Assembly: GCF_004799035.1 (NCBI RefSeq)
Contig: NZ_MWIO01000032.1
Span: forward strand, 55,939 to 119,938
DNA length: 64,000 nt
Reading direction: 5' to 3'
Source: Rhodanobacter lindaniclasticus
Lineage (GTDB): Bacteria > Pseudomonadota > Gammaproteobacteria > Xanthomonadales > Rhodanobacteraceae
Every line of letters begins with the position of its first letter. Position 1 is the stretch's first letter. Below the pieces are notes generated by a model. That model was not told the DNA's origin. It saw nothing but the letters and a program-made list of their open reading frames with translations, and searched no databases. Positions 32,364 through 41,127 of this stretch are shown piece by piece. A program made the translations under genes and the position numbers.

Positions 32364-34421
32364 TCAGCGATCCGTCGTCTGCGTCAACGCTGGATGGTCC
32401 CAGCCATGCCTGGGCTTGAAACGCTCGCCGTAGCGACGGGCCAGTTGCTCCAGCTTCGCCTTCAGCGTGTCGACGCCTTCGCTGCGCACGTACTGGACCG
32501 GGCCGCCGCGGAAAGGTGCGAAGCCGGTACCGAAGATCACGCCGGCATCCAGCAGGTCCGCGTCGTCGACCACGCCGTCGGCCAGGCAGGCCACCGCCTC
32601 GTTGACCATCGACAGGATCATCCGATCCTGCAGATCCGGCGGCGTCACGTAGTCGTTGTCCACCTCGGGTTTCTGCGGCTTGCCGTCCTGCCACACATAC
32701 AGGCCCTGGCCGTCCTTCTTGCCGCGCTTGCCCGCGGCCACGTGTTCGTCCACGCCGGGCGGCAGCTCCAGGCCGAGGAAGGGCGCGAGCTCCTTGCCCA
32801 CCGAAGCGCAGACGTCGAGGCCAACCGTGTCGGCCAGCTCGATCGGCCCCATCGGCATGCCGAACTTCTTCGCTTCGCGATCGAGCACCGTGCCGGGTAC
32901 GCCCTCGCTGTACAGCCGCATGGCCTCGAGCAGGTACGGCATCAGGATGCGGTTGACCAGGAAGCCCGGCGTACCCTTGACCGCGACCGGCAGCTTGCCG
33001 ATCGCCTTGCAGAACGCCAATGCGCGTTTCTCGATGGCCGGATCGAGCCGGTCGTGGCGCACGACTTCCACCAGCGGCATTTGCGCCACCGGGTTGAAGA
33101 AATGCAGGCCGACGAAATGCGCCGGACGGGTAAGCTTGCCGCGCAGTTCGTCCAGCGGAATGCTGGAGGTGTTGCTGGCCAGGATCGCCCCCTCCTTGAG
33201 CTGCGGTTCGACGGTGGCGTACAGCGCCTCCTTCGCCTCGGCGTTCTCGTAGATCGCCTCGATCGCCAGATCCGCCTGGGCGACACCCTTGCCGTCGACG
33301 TCCGCGCGCAGCCGCTGCACCGTCGCGTCGATCTTCTCCGGGGTCTTGAGCTTCTTCTCGTACAGCTTGCGGGCACGATCCAGCGCCGGCTGGATGTACT
33401 TCATCTCGCGGTCCTGCAGGGTCACGTCCATGCCTTTCAGCGCTGCCCAGGCGGCGATGTCGCCACCCATCACGCCGGCGCCCACCACGTGCACGCGGTT
33501 GATGGCCGCGTCGACGCCGCCGCCCTGGCCCTTCAGCCGCTCCTGCAGGAAGAAGATGCGGATCAGGTTCTGCGCGGTCGCCGTCTGCGCCAGCCGCGCC
33601 ACCGAGTCGGCCTCGATTTTCAGGCGCTGGCCGATGTCGCTGCCGCCGCGCTTCCACACGTCGATCAGGGCAAAAGGTGCCGGGTAGTGCTCACGCCGAA
33701 CCTTGGCTGCCGTCTGCTTGACCATGATCGGCGCCAGGATCTGTCGCCCCAGCCAGCTGTTGCTGGCCCATGCCTTGGCGCGGTGCATGAACGGCCGCGA
33801 CGGTGCACGCCGCAGCAGCAGGCGCGCCTCGGCCAGCAGCTCCTGCGGGCGCGCCAGGTGGTCAACCACGCCCAGCGCGAGCGCGCGCCGTGCCGAGAGC
33901 GGCTTGCCGGTGAGCATCACCGGCATCGCCTCCGCGGCGCCGATCAGGCGCGGCAGGCGGGCCGTGCCGCCCCAGCCGGGATGGATGCCGAGCATCACCT
34001 CGGGCAGGGCGATGCGGGTGGTGTCGTCGTCGGCCGCCACGCGCAGGCGGCAGGCCAGGATCAACTCGGTGCCGCCGCCCATGCAGGCGCCGTGCACCGC
34101 GGCGACGGTGGGGCAGGCCAGCCGGGCGAGCGCTTCATACACGCGCTGGCCGTGCTCGATGTTTTCGCGCACGGTATCCTGTTGCGCATACTCCACGAAT
34201 TCGCGGATGTCCGCGCCCACCGCAAAACCCGCGGGCTTGCCCGAATGGATGATGACGCCGGCGGGCATGTCGATCATCAGCCGCTCGACGATCTGCTCCA
34301 GTTCGTCCAGCACGGCACGATTGATCGCATTGACGCTGCTGCCGGCGCGGTCGAGCGTCAGCGTCACCAAACCGTCGTCCTCGCGGGTCTGCCAGTGGTT
34401 GAATCGCAATCCTTCGAACAT
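32364..34421 (-). CDS. FadB/FadJ-like bifunctional enoyl-CoA hydratase/3-hydroxyacyl-CoA dehydrogenase
   Basis: The 685-residue product performs hydration and NAD-dependent dehydrogenation in fatty acid beta-oxidation. The N-terminal crotonase domain (about 1-190) has the oxyanion-hole loops AGFAVGADI and ACMGGGTELILAC and the second Glu in LPEVMLGIHPGWGG. The dehydrogenase half has the Rossmann motif VVGAGVMGGDIA (about 313-324), the SNTSSIPL and HFFNPVAQMPLVEV motifs and a duplicated C-terminal domain. It is shorter than FadB (729). No thiolase gene is adjacent, unlike fadBA. ATG 34421 starts FEGLRFNHW; a 31-residue extension is unlikely. Confidence 0.9.
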   Translation of the reverse strand: MFEGLRFNHWQTREDDGLVTLTLDRAGSSVNAINRAVLDELEQIVERLMIDMPAGVIIHSGKPAGFAVGADIREFVEYAQQDTVRENIEHGQRVYEALARLACPTVAAVHGACMGGGTELILACRLRVAADDDTTRIALPEVMLGIHPGWGGTARLPRLIGAAEAMPVMLTGKPLSARRALALGVVDHLARPQELLAEARLLLRRAPSRPFMHRAKAWASNSWLGRQILAPIMVKQTAAKVRREHYPAPFALIDVWKRGGSDIGQRLKIEADSVARLAQTATAQNLIRIFFLQERLKGQGGGVDAAINRVHVVGAGVMGGDIAAWAALKGMDVTLQDREMKYIQPALDRARKLYEKKLKTPEKIDATVQRLRADVDGKGVAQADLAIEAIYENAEAKEALYATVEPQLKEGAILASNTSSIPLDELRGKLTRPAHFVGLHFFNPVAQMPLVEVVRHDRLDPAIEKRALAFCKAIGKLPVAVKGTPGFLVNRILMPYLLEAMRLYSEGVPGTVLDREAKKFGMPMGPIELADTVGLDVCASVGKELAPFLGLELPPGVDEHVAAGKRGKKDGQGLYVWQDGKPQKPEVDNDYVTPPDLQDRMILSMVNEAVACLADGVVDDADLLDAGVIFGTGFAPFRGGPVQYVRSEGVDTLKAKLEQLARRYGERFKPRHGWDHPALTQTTDR

Positions 34422-34706
34422 GGGGATCGGCACATGGTGGAGGAGGCCTGAACCATACCGTTCCGTGGTCGCGATTGCGAGATGTGACGCGTGCGCTTGA
34501 CCCGCCGGTGACACCGGTGTGAAATCGGGCCGTTGCGGACGGTATCCGCCGAACCAGTCGCGTGCGCGGGCGCTCCCGAGCGGGTCTCGCGGGTGCGATT
34601 GGCTACCTGGACCGGGTCGACGAGGGTCGATCGGTTCCCGGCTACTCGAACGGTATCCGCGTCGGCCGCGGATCCGGATTCAGCACCTGCCGCAGGACAA
34701 AACCAG

Positions 34707-35201
34707 ATGACCATCGCCATGGCCTCCGCCGTACCCCAGCCTGGCGCCGAGATCTTCGAGCGTATCCTGACCGCGCCCAGCGGTCTGGTAGTGCTGCAGA
34801 GCAAGGATGCCGAGGCCCTGATCGAGCAGGTGCGCGTGCTGGCCCGTCACAGTGGGCAGGCGGTATACCTGTGGCAGCCCGACACCGGACTGGGCAGCCT
34901 GCGCGAGGCTCATGCCCGCGTACCGGACTGCGAGCGGCTCGGCAATGCGCTGCGCTACATGCAGCAAAGCATGCATTTCGGCGTTTACTTCGTGCGTGGC
35001 GTGGAACTGCCTTTGTCGGCGGTGGACGCGGCGCTGCTGCGGCAGCTGGCGCGCGCTCCCAAGGGACACCTGCGGCGGGTCGTCCTGGTCGACGCACCAC
35101 CGGCATTGGCCGCCCACCTCGGCGACCTGGCCGCGCAGGTCAGCACCGAAGACGGCAAGCCGCGCCAGCTGCGCCTGCGCGATGGTCGCTGGCTCGCATG
35201 A
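34707..35201 (+). CDS. Conserved-looking hypothetical protein upstream of the GGDEF/EAL gene
   Basis: A 164-residue protein I do not recognise. ATG 34707 lies 10 bp after AGGA (34693-34696). The sequence alternates strands and helices (SGLVVLQSKDAEALIEQV, GQAVYLWQPDTGL, MHFGVYFVRGVELP, LRRVVLVDAPPAL), has no signal peptide or membrane helix, and might be a Rossmann-like or ATPase-derived fold without P-loop. It ends 10 bp before a c-di-GMP gene and is probably cotranscribed with it, so a role in the same signalling module is possible but only inferred. Confidence 0.65.
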   Translation: MTIAMASAVPQPGAEIFERILTAPSGLVVLQSKDAEALIEQVRVLARHSGQAVYLWQPDTGLGSLREAHARVPDCERLGNALRYMQQSMHFGVYFVRGVELPLSAVDAALLRQLARAPKGHLRRVVLVDAPPALAAHLGDLAAQVSTEDGKPRQLRLRDGRWLA

Positions 35202-35211
35202 GGCCGTCCGC

Positions 35212-37767
35212 ATGAATGCCGGCATCCTGCTGGTGGCCGCCCAGCGCGACCTGCGCCGGTCGCTGTTCGACGCGCTCGACCGTGCCGGCTACGCGCGGCT
35301 TCATTCCGCGCGCGACATCTCACACGCGGCGATCCTGCTGGAGGGCAACGCCGCGCAGGAACCCCTGCAACTGATGGTGATCGTGCTGGAGGGTGACGAG
35401 GCCGAGGCCTGCGCCGCCTGCGAGCAAGTGCGCCGGCTGCCGGGTGCCGCCGAAGCGCCGTTGATCGCGGTGCTGGCCGATGGCGCATCGTGCAGCCCGG
35501 CGGACCTGCCGCCGGGGATCGCCGACTGGCTCTGCGCCGGCCAGATTGCCACCGAACTGGTGGCGCGTTGGCAGCGGCTGCCGGTCGCGGCGGGCACCGG
35601 CGCCGTGCCGGCGGCGTGGGGGGCGGCAAGCGATTGGCGCTGTGCCTTCGAGGAGGGCGGCGGCGAATGGCTGATGGCCGACGTGCAGAGCGGGCGTCTG
35701 CTCGAAGTCAGCCCCGGAGTGATCCGGCACAGTCGTCTGCCGGCCAGCGAATGGGCCGGGCTGACCCTGGCCGAGGCGGTGCAGTTCAGCGGCGACAGCT
35801 CCACCGACATCTTCGCCGAGGCGGATCGGCTCTGGCATCCGGCCCGGCGCAAGTCCTCGCTGGGTTACGACACCGGCCAGGTCAACGTGCGACGCGTCGA
35901 GCACGGCGGCAGCGATGCCCTGGCCCTGCAGTTTCGCAGCGACCGCGCCGATCTTCGGCCGGAGGCGGCGCTGTCGTTGCTGTCGCGGCTGTTCGCCTCC
36001 GGCAGTGGCGTGGATGCGCAATCCGCCGGCGCGCAGTTGCTGTTCGACGAGCTGGCGCTGGATTACCTCGCGGTGTGGTCGGTGCGGCCGGAGACGGCCG
36101 ATGCGCCCACCCAGATCCTGCAGCTGTGCCGCGAGGAACACGCGCAGTGGCCGGCCGGTTACCTGCAGAGTTCGCTGCAACTGGTGCTGGGCGGGCAGGC
36201 GATGCGCTACCAGTCCGACGCCGGCAAACTGGCCGCGGTCGATCCGTTGCTGCAGCAACTGGACCTGGCCGGCTTCGTGGGCCTGCCACTGTACGACGAG
36301 CGGCACAGCGTGCTGGGCGCCTTGCTGGCCGGCAGCCGGCGCGGCTTTGCCGAGATGGCGGTGGTCGAGCCGGTGCTGCGCTGCGCGGCGGCGCGTTTCG
36401 CCCGCACGCTGGAACTGCAGCGAACCCGCGAACAGGGCCGCGCCGAGGGCCTGGTCGATGCCCTGACCGGCCTGCCGAACCGGCTGCTGTTCAACGACCG
36501 GCTGGAGGCGATCCTGCGCGAGGCGGTTCGCAATGGCGAGTGTTTTGCCCTGCTGTTCGTCGACCTGGACCGGTTCAAGGCCATCAACGACACCTACGGC
36601 CACGCCACCGGTGACCAGGTGCTGCGCACGGTCACCCAGCGATTGCGCGGCAGCATTCGAGCCTCCGACACGGTGGCGCGCTATGCCGGCGACGAGTTCA
36701 CCATCGTGCTGCGTCACATCGTCAAGAACGACGACGTGTTGCGCGTGGCCGAGAAGATCGTGCAGGTGATGGAGTCGCCGATCTTCCTGGAAGACGACAT
36801 CGAGTTGCAGGTCACCGTGTCGATGGGCGTGAGCTTCTTCCCTGACGACGCCAACGACGCCGAGACCCTGCTCAAGCACGCGGACGAGGCGATGTATTCG
36901 GCCAAGCACCTGGGTCGCAACAACTTCCAGATCTACGAGGTCAGCCCCGAATACGCCCGCGAACACGGCATGGCGTTGAAGACGCGCTTGCGCCATGCCG
37001 AAGGCAACGGCGAGTTGCGCGTGGTCTACCAGCCCCAGGTCAATGCCGAGACCGAGGATATCGTGGGCATGGAGGCGCTGGTGCGCTGGGAGCACCCCGA
37101 GCTGGGCATGATCAGCCCCGCCGTGTTCATTCCGCTGGCCGAGGAGACCGGACTGATCGTGTCGATCGGCGAATGGGTGATGCACACCGCCTGCCGGCAG
37201 GCGCGCGAGTGGGAGCAGCGCTACGGCCTGCGCCTGCGCCTGGGTGTCAACCTGTCGGCCGTGCAACTGATGGAGCCGCAGTTGCTGGAGATGGTGGCGC
37301 GTGCGCTGCGCGAGACCGGGCTCGATCCCACCCTGCTGGAAATGGAGATCACCGAGAGCATCAGCATCAAGGCGGCGCCTAACCTGGTGGAGAACCTCAA
37401 CGCGCTGCACCGGCTCGGCTGCCACATCGCGATCGACGATTTCGGCACCGGTGCCGCCTCGCTGGACTACCTGCGCCGGCTGCCCGCCGATCGCATCAAG
37501 GTGGACCAGAGCTTCGTGCGAAACATCGGCGTGGACCCGGACGACGAGGCGATCGTGCGGGCCACCATCGAGATGGCCCACCGGCTGAACCGTGCGGTGG
37601 TGGCCGAGGGCGTGGAGACGGAGCAGCACCTGCAGTTCCTGCGTGACCACCATTGCGACGAGCTGCAGGGCTACCTGTTCTGCCGGCCGTTGCAGCCGAT
37701 CAGTTTCGAGAAGATGCTGGCCGAGCGCCAGCGCCTGCTCGAGGTACGGCAGGCCGAACCGGCTTGA
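35212..37767 (+). CDS. Response-regulator-like/GAF-like sensor with GGDEF and EAL domains
   Basis: An 851-residue c-di-GMP protein. Residues 1-120 resemble a receiver domain (ILLVAAQRDLRRSLFDAL, LQLMVIVLEGDEAEA) but without a clear phospho-Asp. A middle region (about 150-415) looks PAS/GAF-like. The GGDEF domain (about 420-580) has the signature AGDEF in place of GGDEF, with the usual LFVDLDRFKAIND and AMYSAKHLGRN. The EAL domain (about 600-845) keeps the catalytic set: EALVRW, NLSAVQL, LEMEITES, IDDFGTG, RIKVDQSF, AEGVET. It is likely an active phosphodiesterase; cyclase activity is uncertain. Confidence 0.9.
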   Translation: MNAGILLVAAQRDLRRSLFDALDRAGYARLHSARDISHAAILLEGNAAQEPLQLMVIVLEGDEAEACAACEQVRRLPGAAEAPLIAVLADGASCSPADLPPGIADWLCAGQIATELVARWQRLPVAAGTGAVPAAWGAASDWRCAFEEGGGEWLMADVQSGRLLEVSPGVIRHSRLPASEWAGLTLAEAVQFSGDSSTDIFAEADRLWHPARRKSSLGYDTGQVNVRRVEHGGSDALALQFRSDRADLRPEAALSLLSRLFASGSGVDAQSAGAQLLFDELALDYLAVWSVRPETADAPTQILQLCREEHAQWPAGYLQSSLQLVLGGQAMRYQSDAGKLAAVDPLLQQLDLAGFVGLPLYDERHSVLGALLAGSRRGFAEMAVVEPVLRCAAARFARTLELQRTREQGRAEGLVDALTGLPNRLLFNDRLEAILREAVRNGECFALLFVDLDRFKAINDTYGHATGDQVLRTVTQRLRGSIRASDTVARYAGDEFTIVLRHIVKNDDVLRVAEKIVQVMESPIFLEDDIELQVTVSMGVSFFPDDANDAETLLKHADEAMYSAKHLGRNNFQIYEVSPEYAREHGMALKTRLRHAEGNGELRVVYQPQVNAETEDIVGMEALVRWEHPELGMISPAVFIPLAEETGLIVSIGEWVMHTACRQAREWEQRYGLRLRLGVNLSAVQLMEPQLLEMVARALRETGLDPTLLEMEITESISIKAAPNLVENLNALHRLGCHIAIDDFGTGAASLDYLRRLPADRIKVDQSFVRNIGVDPDDEAIVRATIEMAHRLNRAVVAEGVETEQHLQFLRDHHCDELQGYLFCRPLQPISFEKMLAERQRLLEVRQAEPA

Positions 37768-37819
37768 GCGGGGCCCGGGCGGCCCCATAACGAATCACGA
37801 AGCCACCCTTCAATAAACT

Positions 37820-37846
37820 GAACTTGAATCGGCGCTCGCGGTCTCA
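37820..37846 (+). promoter_or_regulatory. Sigma-E type promoter of rpoE
   Basis: GAACTT at 37820-37825, 16 bp spacer, TCTCA at 37842-37846 match the RpoE/AlgU consensus (GAACTT-N16/17-TCTGA). It is about 190 bp upstream of rpoE, in the 266 bp gap after the GGDEF/EAL gene, so rpoE is probably autoregulated. Confidence 0.7.
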
Positions 37847-37923
37847 GAGGCTGCAAAAAAGCAGCCTCCGGGGCCGGCCATGGACGGCCGGACGCAAATC
37901 CGGCGCGCAAGTGCCGGATTTGC
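37847..37923 (+). other. Three consecutive perfect hairpins in the rpoE leader
   Basis: Right after the predicted -10 come three stems: 37847-37854/37861-37868 (8 bp, A6 loop), 37874-37879/37886-37891 (6 bp), and 37894-37904/37913-37923 (11 bp). They would lie in the first half of a leader of about 180 nt. No T-run follows, so they are not simple terminators. Confidence 0.75.
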
Positions 37924-38033
37924 ATGGGTGGGCACCGCCCTGCCGGGCCCGCGACGGGGAGAAACCGCAGGAAGCGCCTTCTTCACCCCGGACATGCAGC
38001 GCCGGCTCAGCTCACCCCAGGCACCCTCAGCGG

Positions 38034-38657
38034 ATGACAGCATTGACGATGGACACGGCCCGCATGGGCGAAAACGAACTGGACCGTGCGCTGGTCGAGC
38101 GGGTCCAGCAGGGGGACAAGCGCGCGTTCGACCTGCTCGTGCGCAAGTACCAGCACAAGCTGATCGGGCTGATCTCCCGCTACGTGCGCAGCCACGCCGA
38201 GTGCGAGGACATCGCGCAGGAGTCCTTCATCCGCGCCTGGCGCGCGATCGGCTCGTTCCGCGGCGACAGCGCGTTCTATACCTGGCTGTACAAGATCGCG
38301 GTCAACACGGCCAAGAACCACCTGGTCGCAATGGGCCGGCGTCCGCCATCCGGCGACGTCGACGCGGACGATGCCGAGTTCATGGCCGGCGCCGAGCGCA
38401 TGCACGACAGCGCCACCCCCGAGCACGAGCTGATGCGTCAGGAAATTGAACAATCGGTGTTTTCCACTGTCCAAGCCCTGCCCGAGGAACTGCGGACCGC
38501 CATCACCCTGCGTGAAGTGGACGGCCTCAGTTACGATGAAATCGCCGAAGCGATGGGCTGTCCGATCGGTACGGTGCGTTCGCGTATCTTCCGGGCGCGC
38601 GAGGCAATCGATGAAAAGCTGCGGCCGCTGCTGTCTGGCCGCGAGGATCCGACATGA
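38034..38657 (+). CDS. rpoE: RNA polymerase extracytoplasmic sigma factor RpoE (AlgU)
   Basis: ECF sigma factor for envelope stress. The 207-residue product closely matches E. coli RpoE in region 2 (VQQGDKRAFDLLVRKYQHK, SFRGDSAFYTWLYKIAVNT) and region 4 (ELRTAITLREVDGLSYDEIAEAM to IGTVRSRIFRAREAID, each a landmark). Possible starts are ATG 38034, 38049 and 38064; the E. coli match begins near the last, and I kept the first. The stop overlaps the rseA start (ATGA), a coupling expected for sigma and anti-sigma. Confidence 0.96.
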   Translation: MTALTMDTARMGENELDRALVERVQQGDKRAFDLLVRKYQHKLIGLISRYVRSHAECEDIAQESFIRAWRAIGSFRGDSAFYTWLYKIAVNTAKNHLVAMGRRPPSGDVDADDAEFMAGAERMHDSATPEHELMRQEIEQSVFSTVQALPEELRTAITLREVDGLSYDEIAEAMGCPIGTVRSRIFRAREAIDEKLRPLLSGREDPT

Positions 38658-39322
38658 ACCAGGCACAGACCCACCAGGACGCTCGCGAGAATCTCTCGGC
38701 CAGCATGGACGGCGAGCTTCCGGTCGAGCAGTTGCGTTTCCTGCTGCGCCGACTCGATCACGACGATGCGTTGCGCCAGGCCTGGTCGGGCTACCACTTC
38801 GCCCGAGACGGCCTGCGCCGCGAGATCTCCGTGCGCGCCTCCGCCGGATTCGCCGCGCGGGTGATGCAGGCGATCGAGCAGGAGACGGTCGCCGCCACCA
38901 CGCCGTCGCGACGCCACGCCTGGCTGCGCTGGTCGGGCGGCGGCATGATCGCCGCCAGCGTTGCGGCGGCGGCGTTGATGATCAGTCAGCCCGCGGGCGA
39001 CCCCGGGCGCCTGAATTCCGCTTCCGTCACGGGAAGCGGCGAGGTAGCCCTTTCCACGCCGGCGAGCACGCCGGTGGCGCCGCCTTCGGTGCCGCCGTGG
39101 CTCAGCGGCAATGCGGCGGGTCTGCTCAGCCAGCAGGCTTCGGCCACCCTGGGTGCCCTGGACGATGGCCAGTCGCGCGACGCGCGACGGTTGTCGGCGT
39201 ACCCGGCGATGCACCGTTACCGCACCCTGGACAACAACGACGGCAGCTACCTGCTGCTGCTCGATCCCGCGCCGCCCGGTACGCCGGATGCCGCGCGCCA
39301 GGCCGGTGCCGGCCGGCGCTGA
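38654..39322 (+). CDS. rseA: Anti-sigma-E factor RseA (MucA-like)
   Basis: A 222-residue inner-membrane anti-sigma factor. The N-terminal RseA/MucA sigma-binding domain is clear (ENLSASMDGELPVEQLRFLLRRL, SGYHFARDGLR), followed by one membrane helix (MIAASVAAAALMIS, about residues 98-111) and a periplasmic, Ser/Pro-rich domain ending in a disordered tail. It should be released by DegS/RseP-type cleavage under envelope stress. Translation is coupled to rpoE. No rseB gene follows; the next gene is the protease mucD, as in xanthomonads. Confidence 0.92.
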   Translation: MNQAQTHQDARENLSASMDGELPVEQLRFLLRRLDHDDALRQAWSGYHFARDGLRREISVRASAGFAARVMQAIEQETVAATTPSRRHAWLRWSGGGMIAASVAAAALMISQPAGDPGRLNSASVTGSGEVALSTPASTPVAPPSVPPWLSGNAAGLLSQQASATLGALDDGQSRDARRLSAYPAMHRYRTLDNNDGSYLLLLDPAPPGTPDAARQAGAGRR

Positions 39323-39487
39323 GATTCGCGGGTCGGTGAAGCTGGGCGGCAAACCCTGTTGATCGGATGTCCGACGGCGCCATGCGCCGGGGACGTCGCG
39401 CGGCCGTCCGGCCGCAACGAGACAGCGTTGCCGCGCCATGAGTGATGGCCGGTTCGCGCCGGTTGCAGTTCAACCCAAGGAGGAGCC

Positions 39488-40951
39488 ATGAATCCATCCA
39501 TCTTGCGCACCTTGGCCTGTTGCGCCCTGCTGGGCCTGGCCGGGGTCGGCACCGTGCAGGCCCAGCCGGCCACTGTTGCGGCGCTGCCGGATTTCACCGG
39601 CATCGTGCAGCAGAACGCACCCGCCGTGGTGCACGTGGAGGCGAAGTACACCGGTGAGCCGGATCGTTCGATGCGCATGCAGGGCCGGATGGCGCCGGGC
39701 ATGCCCAACGATCCGGGCGCCGAGATGCTGCGACGCTTCTTCGGCATGCCGATGATGCCTTCGCCCGAGGAGCAGCGGCATACCTCGCTGGGTTCGGGCT
39801 TCATCATTTCCAGCGACGGCTACATCCTCACCAACAACCACGTGGTCGACCATGCCGACAAGGTCACCGTGCGGCTGCAGGATCGCCGCACGCTGACCGC
39901 CAAGGTGGTCGGCACCGATCCGACGTATGACATCGCCCTGCTCAAGGTCGATGCCGGCGGCGCGCTGCCGGCGGTGATCATCGGCAATTCGCGCAGCCTG
40001 AAGCCGGGTCAGTGGGTGCTGGCGATCGGTTCGCCGTTCGGCTTCGACTACACCGTGACCCAGGGCATCGTCAGCGCGGTGGGCCGCAACCTGGGCCAGC
40101 GCGACCAGCCGTACACCTCCTTCATCCAGACCGACGTGCCGATCAACCGCGGCAACTCCGGCGGTCCGCTGTTCGACCTGCAGGGCCGGGTGGTCGGCAT
40201 CAATTCGCAGATCTATTCCAATACCGGCGACTATCTCGGCGTGTCGTTCTCGATCCCGATCGACGTGGCGATGAACGCGGTGCAGCAGCTCAAGACCAAG
40301 GGCTACGTCTCGCGCGGCCTGCTCGGCGTGACCGTGCAGCCGGTCAGCGACGACATCGTCAAGGCGTTCAAGCTGGACAACGGCGTCGGCGCGGCCGTGG
40401 TCGACGTGGACCCCGACAGCGGCGCGGGCAAGGCCGGCATCCAGGCCGGCGACATCATCCTGGCCTACGACAACCACGACCTGCACCAGGCCGCCGATCT
40501 GCCGCCGCTGGTCGGCATGACCAAGCCCGGCAGCAAGGTGCCGGTGGAAATCCTGCGCAACGGCAAGAAGCAGACCGTGCAGGTGACCATCGGCGAGGCC
40601 AAGCGTGACGGCAACGCGGTGGACAACCGCAGCGCCGGTTCGCCCGCGGCGCGCAGCGGTTCGGCCGCGCTGGGGCTGAGCGTGCAATCGCTGGACAACG
40701 ACACCCGCAAGCAGCTCGGACTGAAGGACGGGCAGGGTGTGGTGATCGATGACATCACCGGTCCGGTGGCGGCGCAGTCGGGGCTGCGCGCCGGCGACGT
40801 GATCCTGATGGTCAACCAGCGCAAGATCGGCAGCGTGGCCGAGTTCGAGGCGGCGACCAAGGACGTCAAGGCGGGCAGCACGGTCTTGCTGCTGGTACGC
40901 CGTGGCGACCAGAGTCAGTTCATCGGCCTGACCGTTCCGGACGGGAAGTAG
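39488..40951 (+). CDS. mucD: DegP/MucD-type periplasmic serine endoprotease
   Basis: A trypsin-like periplasmic HtrA protease/chaperone. The 487-residue product has a signal peptide (cut near residue 25, TVQAQ), catalytic His in TNNHVVD, Asp in YDIALLKV and Ser in RGNSGGPLF, then two PDZ domains (about 255-350 and 385-485). The start is fixed by a strong Shine-Dalgarno AAGGAGGAG at 39477-39485. It follows rpoE-rseA by 165 bp and is part of the sigma-E stress operon, where it degrades misfolded envelope proteins. Confidence 0.96.
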   Translation: MNPSILRTLACCALLGLAGVGTVQAQPATVAALPDFTGIVQQNAPAVVHVEAKYTGEPDRSMRMQGRMAPGMPNDPGAEMLRRFFGMPMMPSPEEQRHTSLGSGFIISSDGYILTNNHVVDHADKVTVRLQDRRTLTAKVVGTDPTYDIALLKVDAGGALPAVIIGNSRSLKPGQWVLAIGSPFGFDYTVTQGIVSAVGRNLGQRDQPYTSFIQTDVPINRGNSGGPLFDLQGRVVGINSQIYSNTGDYLGVSFSIPIDVAMNAVQQLKTKGYVSRGLLGVTVQPVSDDIVKAFKLDNGVGAAVVDVDPDSGAGKAGIQAGDIILAYDNHDLHQAADLPPLVGMTKPGSKVPVEILRNGKKQTVQVTIGEAKRDGNAVDNRSAGSPAARSGSAALGLSVQSLDNDTRKQLGLKDGQGVVIDDITGPVAAQSGLRAGDVILMVNQRKIGSVAEFEAATKDVKAGSTVLLLVRRGDQSQFIGLTVPDGK

Positions 40952-41127
40952 CCGGACCCCGCCCAGCAAGGGTGCCGCCCGTCGCGGGGCGGCACCGATC
41001 CCCTCGCGGATGCCTGCCGGACGGGTGTTCCATGCGATAATGCGGGGTTGGCGTCGCCTCGGGGCGGCGCGTCGTCATGCATGGTGCGTGGCGGCGGACC
41101 CCACGACCGAAAGGCCGCTCGCGCTCC

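Noticed and set aside
38654..39322. rseB or mucB between rseA and the protease
   Set aside because: The interval 39323-39487 is too short, and no such gene is present; mucD follows directly.
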